Assembly: GCA_964394445.1 (NCBI GenBank)
Contig: CAYMXO010000001.1
Span: forward strand, 1 to 64,000
DNA length: 64,000 bases
From: Thiopseudomonas sp964394445
GTDB taxonomy: Bacteria > Pseudomonadota > Gammaproteobacteria > Pseudomonadales > Pseudomonadaceae
Direction: 5' to 3'
Position numbers and translations under genes: made by a program. Numbering within the stretch: the stretch's first letter is position 1; each line of letters opens with the position of its first letter. Shown here one piece after another: positions 43,475 through 52,428 of this stretch. The notes beneath the pieces were generated by a model. That model had not been told where the DNA came from and ran no database searches. It worked only from the letters and a program-made list of their open reading frames with translations.

Positions 43475-44474
43475 AGTACTGCTGGGCGCCCGGGTGCAGT
43501 GGTGCAACCAGACCCTGCTGGGCCGCTTCCACAGAGACATCGTTCATGGCCTGGTGCGAGTTGCGCAGTTGCGGCAGGCTGTCAAAGAAGGTTTTGGTCA
43601 GTTTGTAGACGTCTTCCTGTGACAGGTCGGAACGTACGGCCAGTGCATTCATGATCGCTGCTGTAGCAACCGGTTCATCGTTGCCGTAGGTACCGGCGGG
43701 AATTTCCAGCGAGACAAAATAGCTCTTGTCTTCGGCAATGCGGGCGACGTTTTCCGGTTTGATGCTGACCATCTGCAGGTCGAAGCTTTGTTCCAGTTCC
43801 AGCAGGGACGCGTTGGGCAGGCCGCTGGTGAGGAAGGCTGCATCCAGCTTGCCGGCTTTCAGTGCATCAGCGGCCTCGGCATAACCCAGGTAATCCACCT
43901 TCAGCTCGCTGTAAGGGATGTTGTGGCCGTTCAGCAGGTTGCGTGCGTTGACTTCAACGCCAGAGTTTTGCGCACCCACCGCCACGCGCTTGCCGCGCAG
44001 GTCTTCCAGGGTTTTGATACCGCTTTTTTTCGAGGTTACCACCTGCACATAGTTGGGATACAGGGCGGCTATCTGCTGGACGTTGGTGACCGGCGCCTGG
44101 AAACTGCCTTCACCGGCCAGCGCATCGCTGAGCACGTCGCTCATCAGGAAGGCCAGCTCGACCTTGTTTTGCGCCATCAGGTTGACGTTTTCCACCGAAG
44201 CACCGGTGGTCTGGGTTTTTGAGTTGACGCCATAGGTTTTGTTGAAAATTTCACCCATGGTGGTGGCAATAATGTTGTAGGGGCCAGACGCGCCACCTGT
44301 CGCAATGGTAGCGAAGCGGGTTTCCAGCCTGTTGTCGTCAGCGGCCACCCGGGCTTCACTACTGTCAGCGGCTGGTGTTGTCTGCGCCTGTTTGCTGGAA
44401 GTGTCGTCAGAGCAAGCTGTCAGCATGCCGGCCAGTGCCAGCACGCCAAGGCTGGTACGAATCGATGTTTTCAT
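43452..44474 (-). CDS. TAXI family TRAP transporter solute-binding protein
   Basis: 340-residue periplasmic binding protein. Lipobox MLTACSD with the modified cysteine at residue 21, then a low-complexity linker. The TAXI signature is FATIATGGASGPYNIIATTMGEIFNKT, followed by ENVNLMAQNKVELAFLMSDV and GKRVAVGAQNSGVEVNARNLL. It captures solute and docks to the fused permease encoded downstream. ATG 44474 is used; upstream frame to 44630 is non-coding. First gene of the operon, with a plausible promoter at 44601-44630. Confidence 0.94.
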   Translation of the reverse strand: MKTSIRTSLGVLALAGMLTACSDDTSSKQAQTTPAADSSEARVAADDNRLETRFATIATGGASGPYNIIATTMGEIFNKTYGVNSKTQTTGASVENVNLMAQNKVELAFLMSDVLSDALAGEGSFQAPVTNVQQIAALYPNYVQVVTSKKSGIKTLEDLRGKRVAVGAQNSGVEVNARNLLNGHNIPYSELKVDYLGYAEAADALKAGKLDAAFLTSGLPNASLLELEQSFDLQMVSIKPENVARIAEDKSYFVSLEIPAGTYGNDEPVATAAIMNALAVRSDLSQEDVYKLTKTFFDSLPQLRNSHQAMNDVSVEAAQQGLVAPLHPGAQQYYDELAAD

Positions 44475-44600
44475 TTTCTTACCTGTCTGCAAAGTTAGTG
44501 AAGAGAGTGGGGGAGTGAAACTGCCTGCGCGGGTGCGGTGTCTGAAAAATGCCAATGTGGCACCTGGGCATATTTCCTGCAGCCGTGCAGGCGCAATTTT

Positions 44601-44630
44601 AGCATAAGGCCAGATTTCGTGTGCCAGCAA
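44601..44630 (-). promoter_or_regulatory. Possible sigma-70 promoter for TAXI-TRAP operon
   Basis: Minus-strand TTGCTG (44630-44625) and TATGCT (44606-44601) are separated by 18 bp and lie 127 bp upstream of the binding-protein start. No FNR/Dnr-type TTGAT-N4-ATCAA site is visible next to it, although a Dnr-like regulator gene is adjacent. Confidence 0.4.
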
Positions 44631-44663
44631 AATGCTATCTCAAATTTCGACTGCCAGGCAGAA

Positions 44664-45350
44664 TCAGTCGTGCTGCAACAGCGCAGGCAAGTCAAGGATG
44701 CAAATACTGCGGCCTTCGAGCAGCAGCAGGCCTTCGCGCTCGAGCTGATTGAGCACCCGGGACAAGGTTTCTGGCTGAATGGACAGCTGGCTGGCAATCA
44801 GGCGCTTGGTGGCCGGCAGCTCATATTTGGGAGCCATGCAGTGGCTGCAAGACTTGAGTACCTGGCCAGCCAGGTAGCGAACCACCCGGTCGATGGATTT
44901 CTTGAATGAAAGAATCTCCAGTGTCTCCAGGCTGTCCTGCTCCAGCTGGGACAGACTGGACAGTAAAGCAACACTCAATTCGCTATTGGCTAGAATAATC
45001 TGCCTGAACTCTTCGAGCGGAAACAACAGCAGCTCGGAGTTTTCCACTGCCATGGCGGAAAAGTCATGGATGGCATGGATGGAAAACAGCATGCCTTCAG
45101 CCAGAGTATCCCCGGCGGTGAGAATCCGGAAAACCTTTTCCTGGCCGTCCTGGGTCAGCCGGTACAACTTGAGCGAGCCGGAGAGAACAAAGCCGAAGTA
45201 CCTGGCGCTTTCACCTTGCTGATAGGCGCAGTCATCCCGGGCCAGACTGATAACGTCTACATGCTGCTCCAGCCGGGTCTGCTCTGTGCTGTTAAGCCGA
45301 GCGAACAAGGGGTTGCCCTGAAGCTGTGGATAACGGGAAGAAAAACTCAT
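44664..45350 (-). CDS. Crp/Fnr family regulator, Dnr-like
   Basis: 228-residue regulator. A cyclic-nucleotide-type beta-barrel (about 20-130, YFGFVLSGSLKLYRLTQDGQEKVFRIL) is followed by a dimer helix and a C-terminal helix-turn-helix (TKRLIASQLSIQPETLSRVLNQL). SIQPETLSR is the Dnr/Fnr-type recognition helix. The N-terminal cysteine cluster of FNR/ANR is missing, so it does not bind [4Fe-4S]; Dnr proteins sense nitric oxide through haem. Assigned by resemblance to Dnr. No denitrification genes are in the window. Divergent from gpsA. Confidence 0.82.
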   Translation of the reverse strand: MSFSSRYPQLQGNPLFARLNSTEQTRLEQHVDVISLARDDCAYQQGESARYFGFVLSGSLKLYRLTQDGQEKVFRILTAGDTLAEGMLFSIHAIHDFSAMAVENSELLLFPLEEFRQIILANSELSVALLSSLSQLEQDSLETLEILSFKKSIDRVVRYLAGQVLKSCSHCMAPKYELPATKRLIASQLSIQPETLSRVLNQLEREGLLLLEGRSICILDLPALLQHD

Positions 45351-45470
45351 GCAGAATCCTTGGATGACTTTCGCCGCTGCTGGTTGGTGCCCAACTGTGA
45401 GCAGCGCATTTTAGCACGATGTAAGAAGCCGATCACATAAACACCTGCAACCGTCCTTTCGGTAAACGGG

Positions 45471-45499
45471 TTGGTTATGCCGGTTCGTCCACCTATAAT
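45471..45499 (+). promoter_or_regulatory. sigma-70 promoter of gpsA
   Basis: -35 TTGGTT (45471-45476), 17-bp spacer, -10 TATAAT (45494-45499), 36 bp before the gpsA ATG. The -10 is perfect and the spacing ideal. It would drive gpsA, DUF4389 and sixA. Confidence 0.65.
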
Positions 45500-45534
45500 G
45501 CACGGATATTGCCTGACGAAACTAAGGAACAGGA

Positions 45535-46563
45535 ATGACAAGCAAGCAACCCGTGGCCATATTGGGCGGTGGCAGCTTTGGTACCGCACTGGCCAACCTG
45601 ATTGCTGCCAATGGCTATCCGGTCATGTTGTGGATGCGCGATCCGGATCAGGCTGCGGCGATTCGTGAAACCGGCAGAAATCCGCGTTATCTGAAAGACG
45701 TTGACCTGCATGAAGGGATAGAAGCCACAAGCGCCCTTGCAGAGGTGCTGCACGCCTGCAACCTGGTGTTTGTCGCTTTGCCTTCCGTGGCACTGCGTGC
45801 AGTGCTCGCGCCCTGCAGCGGGCTGCTTGAGGGCAAGCTGCTGGTCAGTACAACCAAGGGAATTGAAGCAAAAACATTTCTGCTGATGAGCCAGATCCTT
45901 GAGGAGGTGGCTCCGGATGCGCTGATTGGCGTGCTTTCCGGACCGAATCTGGCTCGCGAGATTGCCGATCATGCGCTGACCGCAACCGTAGTGGCCAGCG
46001 AGCATGAGCAGCTCTGTGCGCAAGTGCAGCAAGTGCTGCATGGCGAGACGTTCCGGGTCTATGCAAGCAAGGACCGCTTTGGCGTCGAGCTCGGCGGCGC
46101 CCTGAAAAACGTCTATGCCATCATCGCCGGCATGGCTGCGGCGATGGGCATGGGCGAGAACACCAAAAGCATGCTGATAACCCGTGCGCTTGCCGAGATG
46201 ACCCGTTTTGCCGTCAAGATGGGTGCCAATCCGATGACATTTCTTGGCCTGTCAGGGGTTGGCGACCTGATCGCCACCTGTACCTCACCCAAAAGCCGCA
46301 ACTTTCAGGTGGGCTATGCTCTTGGCCAGGGCGTTGCACTGGAACAGGCGGTTGAACAACTGGGCGAAGTTGCCGAAGGGGTCAACACCCTGCGCGTGCT
46401 TAAACAAAAGGCGGCTGAGCTCGGCGTTTATATGCCGTTGGTCAACGGGCTACATGCCATACTGTTCGACGGCTATCCGCTATCGCAAGTCATTGGCGGA
46501 CTGATGAGTGGCGAGCCGAAAACTGATATCGATTTTATTTCACCAGAAGGGTTTACTGGGTAA
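45535..46563 (+). CDS. gpsA: Glycerol-3-phosphate dehydrogenase [NAD(P)+]
   Basis: Makes sn-glycerol-3-phosphate from dihydroxyacetone phosphate for phospholipid synthesis. 342 residues. N-terminal VAILGGGSFGTALANLIAAN is the nucleotide motif, STTKGIEAKTFLLMSQ and VLSGPNLAREIADH follow, and the catalytic lysine is Lys191 in ELGGALKNVYAIIAG. A good sigma-70 promoter precedes it. DUF4389 starts 2 bp after its stop, so the three genes to sixA form an operon. Confidence 0.97.
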   Translation: MTSKQPVAILGGGSFGTALANLIAANGYPVMLWMRDPDQAAAIRETGRNPRYLKDVDLHEGIEATSALAEVLHACNLVFVALPSVALRAVLAPCSGLLEGKLLVSTTKGIEAKTFLLMSQILEEVAPDALIGVLSGPNLAREIADHALTATVVASEHEQLCAQVQQVLHGETFRVYASKDRFGVELGGALKNVYAIIAGMAAAMGMGENTKSMLITRALAEMTRFAVKMGANPMTFLGLSGVGDLIATCTSPKSRNFQVGYALGQGVALEQAVEQLGEVAEGVNTLRVLKQKAAELGVYMPLVNGLHAILFDGYPLSQVIGGLMSGEPKTDIDFISPEGFTG

Positions 46564-46565
46564 TC

Positions 46566-46871
46566 ATGGAAGCTGCTGTCAAAAGATTGAACCGTGAAGC
46601 TTTTTTCCTTCGGGCACTGTGGATGTTGCTGTATGCACTGCTCTGGCAAGTGGTTGCGCCCCTGTTGATGCTAACCGTGGCATTGCAGGTGGTATACCGG
46701 CTGTTCAGGGGCAGGCCGCACGCGACGCTGGCGTGGTTTGGTGCCGGCCTGGGCGGCTTCCTGGCCCAGATTGCCCGCTTTGCCAGTTTCCAGAGCGAAG
46801 ACAAGCCATGGCCGGTAGCCGATTGGCCCCAGCCAGTTGGTCGCGGTGAAGAAGGCGGGCAGACCCTATGA
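46566..46871 (+). CDS. DUF4389 domain protein
   Basis: 101-residue membrane-associated protein with two hydrophobic segments (LRALWMLLYALLWQVVAPLLM about 16-36, then a shorter one near 56-66) and a polar C-terminus. DUF4389 has no known function; its place between gpsA and sixA is conserved in Pseudomonas. It overlaps the sixA start by four bases (ATGA). Confidence 0.88.
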   Translation: MEAAVKRLNREAFFLRALWMLLYALLWQVVAPLLMLTVALQVVYRLFRGRPHATLAWFGAGLGGFLAQIARFASFQSEDKPWPVADWPQPVGRGEEGGQTL

Positions 46872-47329
46872 AAATCTGGCTGTTGCGTCATGGCGAAGCA
46901 GAACCGGTCAGCCGGCGTGATGCCGAGCGTGGGCTGACCGGGCGCGGCCGGCAACAGGTGGCAAGCATGGCTCCCCATTTACAGGGGCAGCCGCTGACAC
47001 GTGTGCTTTGCAGCCCCTATGTTCGAGCCAGACAGACAACCGAGATCATGCTGCAGGCATTGGGACTGGACACGGTACCGCTGGTTGTGCCATGGCTGGT
47101 TCCGGACGAGTCGGTACAGACAGTGGTTCGCCAGCTCGACAACCTGCCGGCCGGCGACCTGTTATTGGTCGGGCATCAGCCGCTGCTCGGCCTGCTTGGC
47201 AGCTGGTTGTGTGACGGCTCCCTGGCGCAGCCGCTGCCGCTTGGAACAGCAAGTCTGGCCTGTCTGGAAGGGGATTTTGTGGTAGCCGGACTGATGCAGC
47301 TGCAAGCCATACAGCATCCGGCGTCCTGA
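46868..47329 (+). CDS. sixA: Phosphohistidine phosphatase SixA
   Basis: Histidine-phosphatase-superfamily enzyme, 153 residues. RHG motif with catalytic His8 (IWLLRHGEAEP), LTGRGRQQVASMA, CSPYVRARQTTEIM, and the second histidine in LLVGHQPLLGLLGSWL. SixA removes phosphate from histidine of phosphotransfer proteins such as ArcB Hpt or nitrogen-PTS components; the target here is not known. Last gene of the gpsA operon. Confidence 0.93.
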   Translation: MKIWLLRHGEAEPVSRRDAERGLTGRGRQQVASMAPHLQGQPLTRVLCSPYVRARQTTEIMLQALGLDTVPLVVPWLVPDESVQTVVRQLDNLPAGDLLLVGHQPLLGLLGSWLCDGSLAQPLPLGTASLACLEGDFVVAGLMQLQAIQHPAS

Positions 47330-47399
47330 TCAGCCTGCTAATCTGTGTCAAACAGGGTGTCGCCGTTCTCACACCAACTACAAGTCAAAAGGGGAATGC

Positions 47400-48266
47400 A
47401 TGTTTCAGGTAGAAGAAATTCGCATCCAGCTGCCACACATCGATCTGGCCGCCAGGGTGTTTGGTCCGGAGGACGGCAAGCCGGTGCTGGCCCTGCATGG
47501 CTGGCTGGATAACGCGATGAGCTTCGAACTGCTGGCTCCGCGCTTGCAAGGCTTGCGTATCGTCGCTCTGGACATGGCCGGGCACGGCCATTCCGGCCGG
47601 CGCGCTCCCGGTGCCGGCTATCAACTCTGGGACTATGCGCTGGACGCATTGATGGCTGCACACCAGCTGGGTTGGCAACACTTCTCGCTGCTTGGGCACT
47701 CTCTTGGCGGCATCATTGCGGTGTTGATTGCAGGCGCGGTGCCGGAACGCATCGAACGCCTGGCGCTGATTGACGGTCTGGTGCCGGATACCGGCGAGGC
47801 GGAGCAGTCACCCAAAAAACTGGGTGAGGCGTTGCTGGCCCAGATTGCCCTGGCCGACAAAAAGAAAACCGTCTATAGCACCATTGAGCAGGCAGTGGAG
47901 GCACGCAAGCGTGGTCTGATTGCGGTCAGCCAGCAAGCCGCCGAACTGCTAGCATCGCGCGGCCTGAGCCCGGTTGCCGGTGGTTACAGCTGGAATACCG
48001 ACCAGCGTCTGACCCTGCCGTCACCCTTGCGCCTGACCAATGCCCATGCACTGGCCTTTGTGAATGCGCTAGAGTGCCCGGTATCGATGGTACTGGCAGA
48101 GCAGGGGCTGTTGTTGAACATACCGGAGTTTGTGTACTTTCTGGATCATCTGGACAAGCCCAACGTCCAGACGCAAAGGCTGCCGGGCGGACATCATTTG
48201 CACGTCAATGACGAGCAGGGCGCGCAGGCAGTCGCAGACTGCTTCAATGCATTTTTTGCGGAATAA
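47400..48266 (+). CDS. Alpha/beta hydrolase
   Basis: 288-residue serine hydrolase fold. Oxyanion region ALHGWLDNAMSFELLAPRL, LDMAGHGHSGRR, nucleophile Ser101 in LLGHSLGGIIAVL, and the catalytic histidine in LPGGHHLHVND near the C-terminus. Substrate unknown. In Pseudomonas a hydrolase of this kind lies next to a DUF4892 gene, as here. The hairpin gcccc/ggggc at 48272-48287 without a T tract separates the two. Confidence 0.88.
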   Translation: MFQVEEIRIQLPHIDLAARVFGPEDGKPVLALHGWLDNAMSFELLAPRLQGLRIVALDMAGHGHSGRRAPGAGYQLWDYALDALMAAHQLGWQHFSLLGHSLGGIIAVLIAGAVPERIERLALIDGLVPDTGEAEQSPKKLGEALLAQIALADKKKTVYSTIEQAVEARKRGLIAVSQQAAELLASRGLSPVAGGYSWNTDQRLTLPSPLRLTNAHALAFVNALECPVSMVLAEQGLLLNIPEFVYFLDHLDKPNVQTQRLPGGHHLHVNDEQGAQAVADCFNAFFAE

Positions 48267-48313
48267 AACAGGCCCCGAACAAGGGGCAGACTCATATAGG
48301 GAGTGTTAGCAAG

Positions 48314-49114
48314 TTGACTGTGCGGATTTTTAGTGTGCTCTTTATTCTGCTGACTGGCGCCGGGCATGCACTGGCTGCGGCGCCGGTGCTGGATGCCGTC
48401 AAACACTTGCCGGCACTGGTCGATGCGCGCCAGCTGGAACGTCTGGAGCAGCAGGCCGTAGAGAAAATCTATCCGCTGGGTTCGGTACGGAGAATCAGCG
48501 GGCAGCTGCGATTTTCCTCCGAGCTGACACTGCGTGGCGAGCGTCAACAAGAAACCTGGCAATTGTCGCCGGTGCATGCCGCTGACGCCGCCTTTACCCA
48601 GACCCGCGAACTGTTGCAACAGCAGGGCGCGCGCCTGCTGTACTGGTGTGAGGGGCGTGACTGTGGTCCGAGCAACCTGTGGGCCAATTCGGTATTTGGC
48701 AACGCCCGCCTGTACGGGCCGGATGAGCGGCAGAGTTATGCGGTACTGGGCGACAGCTCGCAGCAACAACTGTTTGCCCTGTATGCGGTGACCCGTGGTA
48801 ACGGGCGCGGCATGTTGCATGTCGAGCAGTTTGCTGCTGATAACCTGCCGGATGACCTTTATCCGGCGGCGGCAACCTTGCTGTTGCAGCTGCGCACCGA
48901 TGGCCGCCTGGAACTTGCCGACAGCCAGGGCGTGGCCGGGCTGGAGCCCGAACAGCTGGCACGGGCGCTAAACCGCGACGGTTCTCTGCGCGTGTTGCTC
49001 GAAGGCGAGCTGGCCGCCAGTTGGCGTGAACAGCTGACTGGTGCCGGAGTGCGGGCCGCCCGCATGGAGCTGGGCGAGACCGACGGACCGACAAGCATGC
49101 GTGTTTTGCCATAG
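48314..49114 (+). CDS. DUF4892 domain protein, secreted
   Basis: 266-residue protein with a signal peptide (IFSVLFILLTGAGHALA, cleavage after about residue 22). The mature part has RQLERLEQQAVEKIYPLGSVRRI and YWCEGRDCGPSNLWANSVFGNARLYG, with two close cysteines that could form a disulfide; this segment marks DUF4892. Function unknown. The start is TTG 48314 with AGGGAG 10 bases upstream; GTG 48320 is the alternative. The AI-2E-type permease follows 23 bp later. Confidence 0.82.
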   Translation: MTVRIFSVLFILLTGAGHALAAAPVLDAVKHLPALVDARQLERLEQQAVEKIYPLGSVRRISGQLRFSSELTLRGERQQETWQLSPVHAADAAFTQTRELLQQQGARLLYWCEGRDCGPSNLWANSVFGNARLYGPDERQSYAVLGDSSQQQLFALYAVTRGNGRGMLHVEQFAADNLPDDLYPAAATLLLQLRTDGRLELADSQGVAGLEPEQLARALNRDGSLRVLLEGELAASWREQLTGAGVRAARMELGETDGPTSMRVLP

Positions 49115-49137
49115 CGCCACACCGCGGAGGCAGCAGA

Positions 49138-50238
49138 ATGAAGACAAGCGACCGTTTGATAGCCCAGTTGTTGATCCTGGGACTGCTGGTGGCCTGCTTG
49201 TGGGTGCTGACCCCGTTTCTGTCTGCTTTGTTCTGGGCTGCCGTACTGGCTTTCGCCACCTGGCCGGTAATGCGTGGCCTGACCCGATTGCTGCAAGGCA
49301 ACGTGACCCTGGCCGCTTCACTGCTGACAGGGCTCTGGGTGCTGCTGGTGGCCATTCCTCTGGTCTGGCTTGGGCTGAATATTGCTGATTATATTCGCGA
49401 CGGCATGGAGCTGATCAAAAACCTGCAGGTTACCGGCATGCCGCACGAGCCTGACTGGCTGGGACGGGTGCCGCTGTTCGGCGAGCGCCTGCAGGAGCTC
49501 TGGCATGTGCTGGACGAGCAGGGTGACGAGTACTTTGCCACCATCAAGCCTTACATGGGCCAGTTCGGCAACTGGCTGCTGGGGCGCAGCGCCACCATTG
49601 CGGGCGGTATTCTGGAACTGGCTCTGAGCCTGCTGTTGGTGTTTTTTTTCTACCGTGACGGCAACCGGCTGGCCAACTACATGCGCAACCTCGTGCAACG
49701 GATCATGCGTGAGCGCACCGACCATTACATCGATCTGGTTGCCGATACCGTGCGGCGGGTGGTCAATGGCGTGATCGGAACGGCCATGGCACAGGCCATT
49801 GTGGCTTTTGTCGGCTTCAGCATTGCCGGCGTGCCGGGTGCTTTTTTATTGTCGATCTTTACTTTTGGCCTGAGCATTATTCCGATGGGGCCTCCGCTGG
49901 TGTGGGCCCCCGCAGCCGGCTGGCTGTTTTTTCAGGAAAACTACGCCATGGGAAGTTTCATGCTGATCTGGGGTTTTGTGGTGATCAGCAGTGTCGACAA
50001 CTTTCTCAAGCCGTACCTGATCAGCCGTGGCGGCAATCTGCCGTTGATTGTGGTGCTGATGGGTGTATTCGGCGGCATTATCGCGTTTGGCTTCATGGGG
50101 ATTTTTCTGGGTCCGGTGCTGCTGGCAATCGCCTACAGTCTGGTCAGTGACTGGATCAACCTGAGCCAGCCTGCCCAGCAACCGCAGCTGACAAGGCATG
50201 TTGACAAGAATACCGACAGGGAGGAGCAACGAAGATGA
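49138..50238 (+). CDS. AI-2E/PerM family permease
   Basis: 366-residue membrane protein of the PF01594 type. An N-terminal pair of helices (LLILGLLVACLWVLTPFLSALF), a long periplasmic loop, and a C-terminal group with FGLSIIPMGPPLVWAPAAGWLFF and FGGIIAFGFMGIFLGPVLLAI, the most conserved part. Members export small molecules or ions (YdgG/TqsA, PerM); the name does not prove AI-2 transport. Overlaps the next lipoprotein gene by four bases. Confidence 0.9.
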   Translation: MKTSDRLIAQLLILGLLVACLWVLTPFLSALFWAAVLAFATWPVMRGLTRLLQGNVTLAASLLTGLWVLLVAIPLVWLGLNIADYIRDGMELIKNLQVTGMPHEPDWLGRVPLFGERLQELWHVLDEQGDEYFATIKPYMGQFGNWLLGRSATIAGGILELALSLLLVFFFYRDGNRLANYMRNLVQRIMRERTDHYIDLVADTVRRVVNGVIGTAMAQAIVAFVGFSIAGVPGAFLLSIFTFGLSIIPMGPPLVWAPAAGWLFFQENYAMGSFMLIWGFVVISSVDNFLKPYLISRGGNLPLIVVLMGVFGGIIAFGFMGIFLGPVLLAIAYSLVSDWINLSQPAQQPQLTRHVDKNTDREEQRR

Positions 50239-50519
50239 AACAGGTCATGTTGGCAATGCTGCTGGTAGCCGCCGCGCTGCTGTCAGGATGCGCTGCCAAA
50301 ACTCAAAACAGAAGCGCTTGCGCCAGTGAGCTTGATGCTGCCTGGCAAGAATTGAGCCTCGCCGAGGCCGAGGGTCTGGCCGGCACCATCAGTTATTCAA
50401 AAGCCCTGACCCTGATCACCGGAGCCAAAACGCAACAGCAGTTTGAAGGCTATAACGGTTGTCTGCGCAAGGCCCGCAAGGCGCGTTTCTACATTCGTGA
50501 ATCCAGGGCCGGACGCTAG
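50235..50519 (+). CDS. Small lipoprotein, unknown function
   Basis: 94-residue predicted lipoprotein with lipobox ALLSGC (Cys19). The mature part is helical and polar, with ACASELDAAWQELSLAEAEG and a basic end (CLRKARKARFYIRESRAGR); three further cysteines are present. No domain recognised. Start overlaps the permease stop and the moxR gene follows within 35 bp, so it is probably in one transcription unit with the envelope genes around it. Confidence 0.8.
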   Translation: MKQVMLAMLLVAAALLSGCAAKTQNRSACASELDAAWQELSLAEAEGLAGTISYSKALTLITGAKTQQQFEGYNGCLRKARKARFYIRESRAGR

Positions 50520-50551
50520 TAACCGGACCATTGAAAAGGGAGTTTGCACTG

Positions 50552-51475
50552 GTGGCTTTAGCACAGCTGGAAAAAGCACTGGCAGCAGTCAATCAGGTTG
50601 TTCTTGGCAAGGAAACCCAGGTACGCATGGCGCTGGCCTGCCTGCTGGCCCGTGGCCATCTGTTGCTTGAAGATTTGCCAGGAATGGGCAAAACCACCCT
50701 GAGTCATGCACTGGCCCAGGTGCTGGGGCTGGAATACCGGCGTATCCAGTTTACTTCTGACTTGTTGCCCGGTGACATCCTCGGCACTTCGGTGTTCGAG
50801 CGCGACAGCAGCAGCTTTGTTTTCCACCCGGGACCGATTTTTACCGAGCTGGTGCTGGCCGATGAAATCAACCGGGCCACACCCAAAAGCCAGAGTGCCC
50901 TGCTGGAAGCCATGGAAGAGCGGCAGGTCACAGTGGAAGGCATTACCCGCAGTTTGCCAGAGCCGTTTTTTGTCATTGCCACCCAGAACCCGCTTTCACA
51001 AAGCGGCACCTTCAGCCTGCCCGAGTCGCAGCTGGACCGCTTTCTCATGCGGCTGTCGCTGGGCTATCCCGACAGGCGCGCCGAGCGGGCCCTGCTGGGC
51101 GGTAGCGGCGGGCGCCAGCAAGCGCTTGAGTTGACTGCCCGGCTCGACAAACAGCAGCTGATCGCAGCGCAGGAGCAGGCAGCCGCGGTCACTGCCAGTG
51201 ACGCCTTGATTGGTTATGTCCTGCGTCTGGCGGAGGCCAGCCGCAATCATCCACAGCTGGCTTATGGTCTTTCGCCGCGCGGCAGTCTGGCGCTGCTGGC
51301 AGCGGCACGGGCGTGGGCCTGTCTCGCTGGCCGCGACTATGTCATTCCTGAAGATGTACAGACACTGGCGCCGGCGGTACTCGCCCATCGCCTTGGCCAC
51401 GCCCTTGCCGATGGCCGCGGCGGCAGTGCTGAAACTGCGGTGCACGAGCTGCTGGACCAGGTGCCGGCGCTTTGA
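50552..51475 (+). CDS. MoxR-type AAA+ ATPase
   Basis: 307-residue AAA+ chaperone-like ATPase. Walker A EDLPGMGKTTLSHAL, Walker B VLADEINRATPKSQSALLEAM, sensor 1 FFVIATQNPLSQSG, and the arginine region QLDRFLMRLSLGYPD. MoxR proteins help mature enzyme complexes together with DUF58 or von Willebrand proteins. I choose GTG 50552, 10 bases after AAGGGAG; TTG 50531 is open but lies before that ribosome site. The DUF58 and TgpA genes follow directly. Confidence 0.92.
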   Translation: MALAQLEKALAAVNQVVLGKETQVRMALACLLARGHLLLEDLPGMGKTTLSHALAQVLGLEYRRIQFTSDLLPGDILGTSVFERDSSSFVFHPGPIFTELVLADEINRATPKSQSALLEAMEERQVTVEGITRSLPEPFFVIATQNPLSQSGTFSLPESQLDRFLMRLSLGYPDRRAERALLGGSGGRQQALELTARLDKQQLIAAQEQAAAVTASDALIGYVLRLAEASRNHPQLAYGLSPRGSLALLAAARAWACLAGRDYVIPEDVQTLAPAVLAHRLGHALADGRGGSAETAVHELLDQVPAL

Positions 51476-51480
51476 CGAAA

Positions 51481-52428
51481 ATGCTGCGCGACTGGCTGCG
51501 GCAATGGTGGCAACGACGGTTGCCGCCCGCCAACAGGGTGAAACTGGGGCAGAAGCAGGTTTTTATTCTGCCTACGGTTACCGGTATGGCTTTTGCCGGC
51601 GCTTTGTTGCTGATGCTTTTGGTGGCCATCAATTACCAGAACAGCCTGGCCTATGCGCTGGCTTTTTTGCTTGGTTCGCTGGGGCTGCTGACCGCATTGC
51701 ATACCTGGCGCAATCTGGCCGGACTGGAATTGCAGGCCCTGGCAGCTGAAAACTGCTTTGCCGGCGGGCCGGCACTGTTTGCTTTGCGGCTGGAGGCCGG
51801 GCGCCACGACCGCCACGGGCTCCTCATAGGCTGGCATTCACCCCTGGCAGTACAAACCGGTGTAACCACAGGGCAGGGCACCGAGATAGTGCTTGACTTG
51901 CCCGCGTCACAGCGTGGCTGGCTACAAGCACCCCGGCTACGAATTGAAACCCGCTATCCGCTGGGTCTCTGGGTCGCCTGGAGTCAGGTCGACCTGGACA
52001 TGCGGCTGTTGGTGTATCCGCAAGCCGTCGAAGCCGGGCTGCCTCTTGCAGCATCGTTGCGTGATGACGGGCGTAACGGGCGGCAGTTGCCACAAGCGCA
52101 GGGTGTCGATGATTACCAGGGACTGCAAGCCTGGCAGCGGGGCGACGCCCAGAGCCGGATCGACTGGAAAGCCTGGTCACGGGGGCAGGGCCTGTGGGTC
52201 AAACAGTTCAGCGAATTGCAGGGTAGTGACACGTTACTGGATTATGAGCGGTTGTCCGGAGACAGCGAACAGCGTTTATCGGTACTTTGCTTTCATGTCT
52301 TGCGACTGGAAACAGCCGGGCAGCCCTATTCGTTACAGCTGCCTGGCCAGTTGCTGGGGCCGGACAGTGGTCCGGGGCATCGTGCCGCCTGTCTGAGTGC
52401 GCTGGCCCTGTTTGGTGGCCGGCCATGA
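51481..52428 (+). CDS. DUF58 domain protein
   Basis: 315-residue protein with two hydrophobic segments at the N-terminus (GMAFAGALLLMLLVAINY and a second around LAYALAFLLGSLGLLTALH) and a soluble C-terminal part containing the DUF58 motif DDYQGLQAWQRGDAQSRIDW. It partners MoxR in this conserved three-gene set. ATG 51481 gives the family-like start MLRDWLRQWWQRR; a TTG at 51472 overlaps the moxR stop. The stop overlaps the TgpA start (ATGA). Confidence 0.9.
   Translation: MLRDWLRQWWQRRLPPANRVKLGQKQVFILPTVTGMAFAGALLLMLLVAINYQNSLAYALAFLLGSLGLLTALHTWRNLAGLELQALAAENCFAGGPALFALRLEAGRHDRHGLLIGWHSPLAVQTGVTTGQGTEIVLDLPASQRGWLQAPRLRIETRYPLGLWVAWSQVDLDMRLLVYPQAVEAGLPLAASLRDDGRNGRQLPQAQGVDDYQGLQAWQRGDAQSRIDWKAWSRGQGLWVKQFSELQGSDTLLDYERLSGDSEQRLSVLCFHVLRLETAGQPYSLQLPGQLLGPDSGPGHRAACLSALALFGGRP

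Noticed and set aside
44475..45534. Fnr/Anr/Dnr box near the Dnr-like gene
   Set aside because: No TTGAT-N4-ATCAA or close match on either strand in this region.
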